64,000 bases of DNA from BOG-931 sp963781725 (GTDB lineage Bacteria; Pseudomonadota; Alphaproteobacteria; Rhizobiales; Xanthobacteraceae): NCBI GenBank assembly GCA_963781725.1, contig CAWAGV010000002.1, forward strand, positions 3,038,001 through 3,102,000, given 5' to 3'. This document shows, piece by piece, positions 62,206 through 64,000 of the stretch. The notes under the pieces were generated by a model. That model saw only the letters and a list, made by a program, of their open reading frames with translations, had not been told where the DNA came from and did no database searches. The position numbers and the translations under genes are program-made. The number at the start of each line of letters is the position of its first letter. The stretch's first letter is position 1.

Positions 62206-63702
62206 TCAGGAGGGCCAGTGTTCGCGCCATGAAAGGCCGGCAAGATCGCTGATCGGTCCGATCATGCTGTCGAAGCGCATCGTCATCCGGTCCTCGCGGC
62301 GGTAAACCGGCCACTCCGGCAGATGCGGATGGTCCGGCTTTCCCGTTTTCGCGAACGCGATCCATGCCGGATGCATGGCGTCAGCGAGCCCTCTCATCTC
62401 CGCAGGCTTGGCGCCCTTGAGCATCGGCGAGTTTTTCCACGCCGAGAAATTGCCGAACACGAAAGGAATCTCCAGGCAGTGGCAGGATTCGAAACCTGCC
62501 GGCGATTGCCAGTCGAACTGATAGACGTAAGCGTGTTTTCCCTGATCGGCTCGCCATTCGGCCATGTGCAGGCTTCCGATCCGGAACATGGTGTCGGTCA
62601 TGAGATCGCCAAGGAGCGCCGCGTTGGTGTTCGAAGCCCGTATCCGGCGAAACTCATCCGCGTAGCGTTTGTGGCCGGTTCCGAATACTGAAGCGAAGAC
62701 GCCGTCGATGGCGGGTTGATCGGCTTTGGCAATCTCGTCGTCGATGCAGTAGAACGCAGCCATCTCCTCGCGCGTCGTGCCGATCATGGTGTCGATCGCG
62801 GCGCCGGCACCGGTTTTGAGCGCCGGCGCGATGTCGCCCCGAAGAATTTCACCGTCAATGACGGGCCAGAACGGCGCCAGCGCATTGGCGAACTTCTTTT
62901 CCAGCCGGGCGAGCTCGCCTTGTGCCGCGATCAGGTCCGGAACCGGCACCGATTTCAGTTTCGGAGCCTGATCCGGCTTGAGGCCTAGCACCTCAATAAA
63001 CCGCCGGCCGATCCGGTAAGCGTCGTCGCGCGTCCGTGAAATGCGCCCGAACGGCGCGCTTTGCAGGATGGCGCGCCGGAACAGGCCATCGGCCTGCGGC
63101 ATGGTCATCAGGATGGCGATCGATGCCGCGCCCGCGGATTGTCCGATCACCGTCACGTTGTCGGGATCGCCGCCAAACGCCGCGATGTTGTCGCGGATAA
63201 ACCTAAGCGCGGCGATCTGGTCGAGCAGGCCGAGATTTCCGGCGCTGACCTCCGGCAGATACAGAAAGCCCAGCGCGCCGAGCCGGTAGTTGATCGAGAC
63301 GGTGACCACATCGCCGCTCGCGGCAAACTGCTCGCCGGAATACCACGCCAGCGAACCGGCGCCGCTGGAGAACGCGCCGCCATGAATCCAGACCAGCACC
63401 GGGCGCTTTGCCGAATCCGCACCTGGCGTCCAGATGTTCAGCGTGAGGCAGTCCTCTGACTGCGGGTGCTCGAAATCCCCCATGACATGCGCGAGCCGTG
63501 AGCGGCCCTGCGGGGCGATCGGCCCCTCCTGGGTTGCGTCGCGCACGCCTTGCCATGGTGGAACGGGCCGCGGCGGCGCGAACCGCAATTCACCGGTCGA
63601 GGGCGCCGCATAGGGTACGGCCCGGAATACGGCGATGCCGTTTTCCACGGTTCCGCGCAGTTCGCCGGTCTTCGTTCGCACCACCGGATTGTCGGTCATC
63701 AC
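62206..63702 (-). CDS. type B carboxylesterase
   Basis: 498 residues, cytoplasmic. The start may be 63702 or 63699. The family landmarks are EDCLTLNIWTP (with Cys85), VWIHGGAF, the nucleophile elbow GQSAGAAS (Ser189), and the catalytic His in GFESCHCLEIPFVFGN. It hydrolyses carboxylic esters. It is 18 nt downstream of an ABC permease gene, probably in one transcript. Confidence 0.88.
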   Translation of the reverse strand: MMTDNPVVRTKTGELRGTVENGIAVFRAVPYAAPSTGELRFAPPRPVPPWQGVRDATQEGPIAPQGRSRLAHVMGDFEHPQSEDCLTLNIWTPGADSAKRPVLVWIHGGAFSSGAGSLAWYSGEQFAASGDVVTVSINYRLGALGFLYLPEVSAGNLGLLDQIAALRFIRDNIAAFGGDPDNVTVIGQSAGAASIAILMTMPQADGLFRRAILQSAPFGRISRTRDDAYRIGRRFIEVLGLKPDQAPKLKSVPVPDLIAAQGELARLEKKFANALAPFWPVIDGEILRGDIAPALKTGAGAAIDTMIGTTREEMAAFYCIDDEIAKADQPAIDGVFASVFGTGHKRYADEFRRIRASNTNAALLGDLMTDTMFRIGSLHMAEWRADQGKHAYVYQFDWQSPAGFESCHCLEIPFVFGNFSAWKNSPMLKGAKPAEMRGLADAMHPAWIAFAKTGKPDHPHLPEWPVYRREDRMTMRFDSMIGPISDLAGLSWREHWPS

Positions 63703-63720
63703 CGCATCTCCACGTCGTCC

Positions 63721-64000
63721 TTAGCGTCGCGCAAAACGACGCTCCAGCGGCACGATCACCAGCCGCTCGCCGGCGACAAAAATCAGCACGATGGCAAAGC
63801 AAGTGGCAAGAAACGTGGCGCTGTCCGCCGCGGTCTGCGCTCTCAGCATCAGATAGCCGAGGCCATCGGTGGCGCCGAGAAGCTCCGCCACCAAGGCGAT
63901 TTTCCATGCGACGCCGTAGGCGATACGCGTTGCCGAAAGCCCATAGGGCGCGAGCAAGGGGAGGGTGATGCGCCACAGCACACGGACGCGCCGGTGCGTG
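63721..64000 (-). CDS. ABC transporter permease (SsuC/TauC-like), partial
   Basis: Only the C-terminal 92 or so residues are inside the window. They contain the EAA-loop region (RITLPLLAPYGLSATRIAYG) and AELLGATDGLGYLM, as in permeases for sulfonates, nitrate or taurine. The gene continues beyond base 64000. Confidence 0.82.
   Translation of the reverse strand, partial: THRRVRVLWRITLPLLAPYGLSATRIAYGVAWKIALVAELLGATDGLGYLMLRAQTAADSATFLATCFAIVLIFVAGERLVIVPLERRFARR

Noticed and set aside
1..64000. CRISPR arrays, tRNA, rRNA, insertion sequences
   Set aside because: None was found on reading: no evenly spaced repeat clusters, no cloverleaf or rRNA motifs, and no transposase or terminal inverted repeats with target duplications.

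Overview
The window looks like a piece of a free-living, metabolically versatile alphaproteobacterial chromosome, most likely Hyphomicrobiales near Bradyrhizobiaceae/Xanthobacteraceae. The evidence is a high G+C content with strong third-position bias, several orphan Bug-type (TctC) receptors, DUF2849-cysI-DUF934 synteny, a phasin-like protein, a 'MCDFSL' small protein of a type I associate with this order, and a palindromic repeat typical of it. No rRNA, tRNA, CRISPR array, transposase or prophage was seen. The taxonomic call is inference from gene content.

Layout. 0-8 kb: a frameshifted Bug receptor with a divergent LysR regulator, a cupin, a CocE/NonD-type hydrolase, two small conserved proteins and a complete TRAP transporter (dctPQM). 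8-13 kb: an acyltransferase gene broken by an amber codon, then a compact operon of Bug receptor, Rieske protein, an unknown protein and an amidohydrolase. 12.7-13.75 kb: a non-coding kilobase full of nested inverted repeats, a long palindromic element and a short tandem repeat. 13.7-25.5 kb: a secreted small protein, threonine synthase, two more Bug receptors, an Ntn-type amidase, an NDP-forming acyl-CoA synthetase facing a cyclase/alpha-beta hydrolase/DUF1772 operon, a 2OG-Fe(II) oxygenase and an orphan TRAP receptor. 25.5-37 kb: a lone molybdenum-hydroxylase large subunit, a DHA2 exporter, a broken phasin-like gene, a cupredoxin-like protein, EmrAB, and an operon of Tat-type metallophosphoesterase, cupredoxin, ECF sigma factor and zinc-binding anti-sigma factor. 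37-47.6 kb: a frameshifted MFS gene, a cell-wall amidase, a 709-residue haem-site/propeller protein, a ParB-like protein, two MFS carriers, a chromate transporter and an MBL-fold hydrolase. 47.7-51.3 kb: the sulfite-reductase locus (DUF2849, frameshifted cysI, DUF934) and a DUF1932 dehydrogenase. 51.2-64 kb: a full branched-chain-type ABC transporter (livKGFHM) and, divergent from it, a catabolic set (DUF1445, amidohydrolase, hotdog thioesterase, HMG-CoA-lyase-like enzyme with class III CoA-transferase, RidA), a further Bug receptor, a type B carboxylesterase and the end of an ABC permease gene.

Together the genes describe uptake of scarce organic acids, amides or esters by receptor-driven transporters, followed by hydrolysis, CoA activation and CoA-ester cleavage. 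Drug efflux, copper proteins and an extracytoplasmic stress regulator are interleaved. The most notable features are five disrupted reading frames (including cysI) spread over 48 kb, which may be real decay or consensus errors, and the structured non-coding block at 12.9-13.55 kb, which no gene explains.
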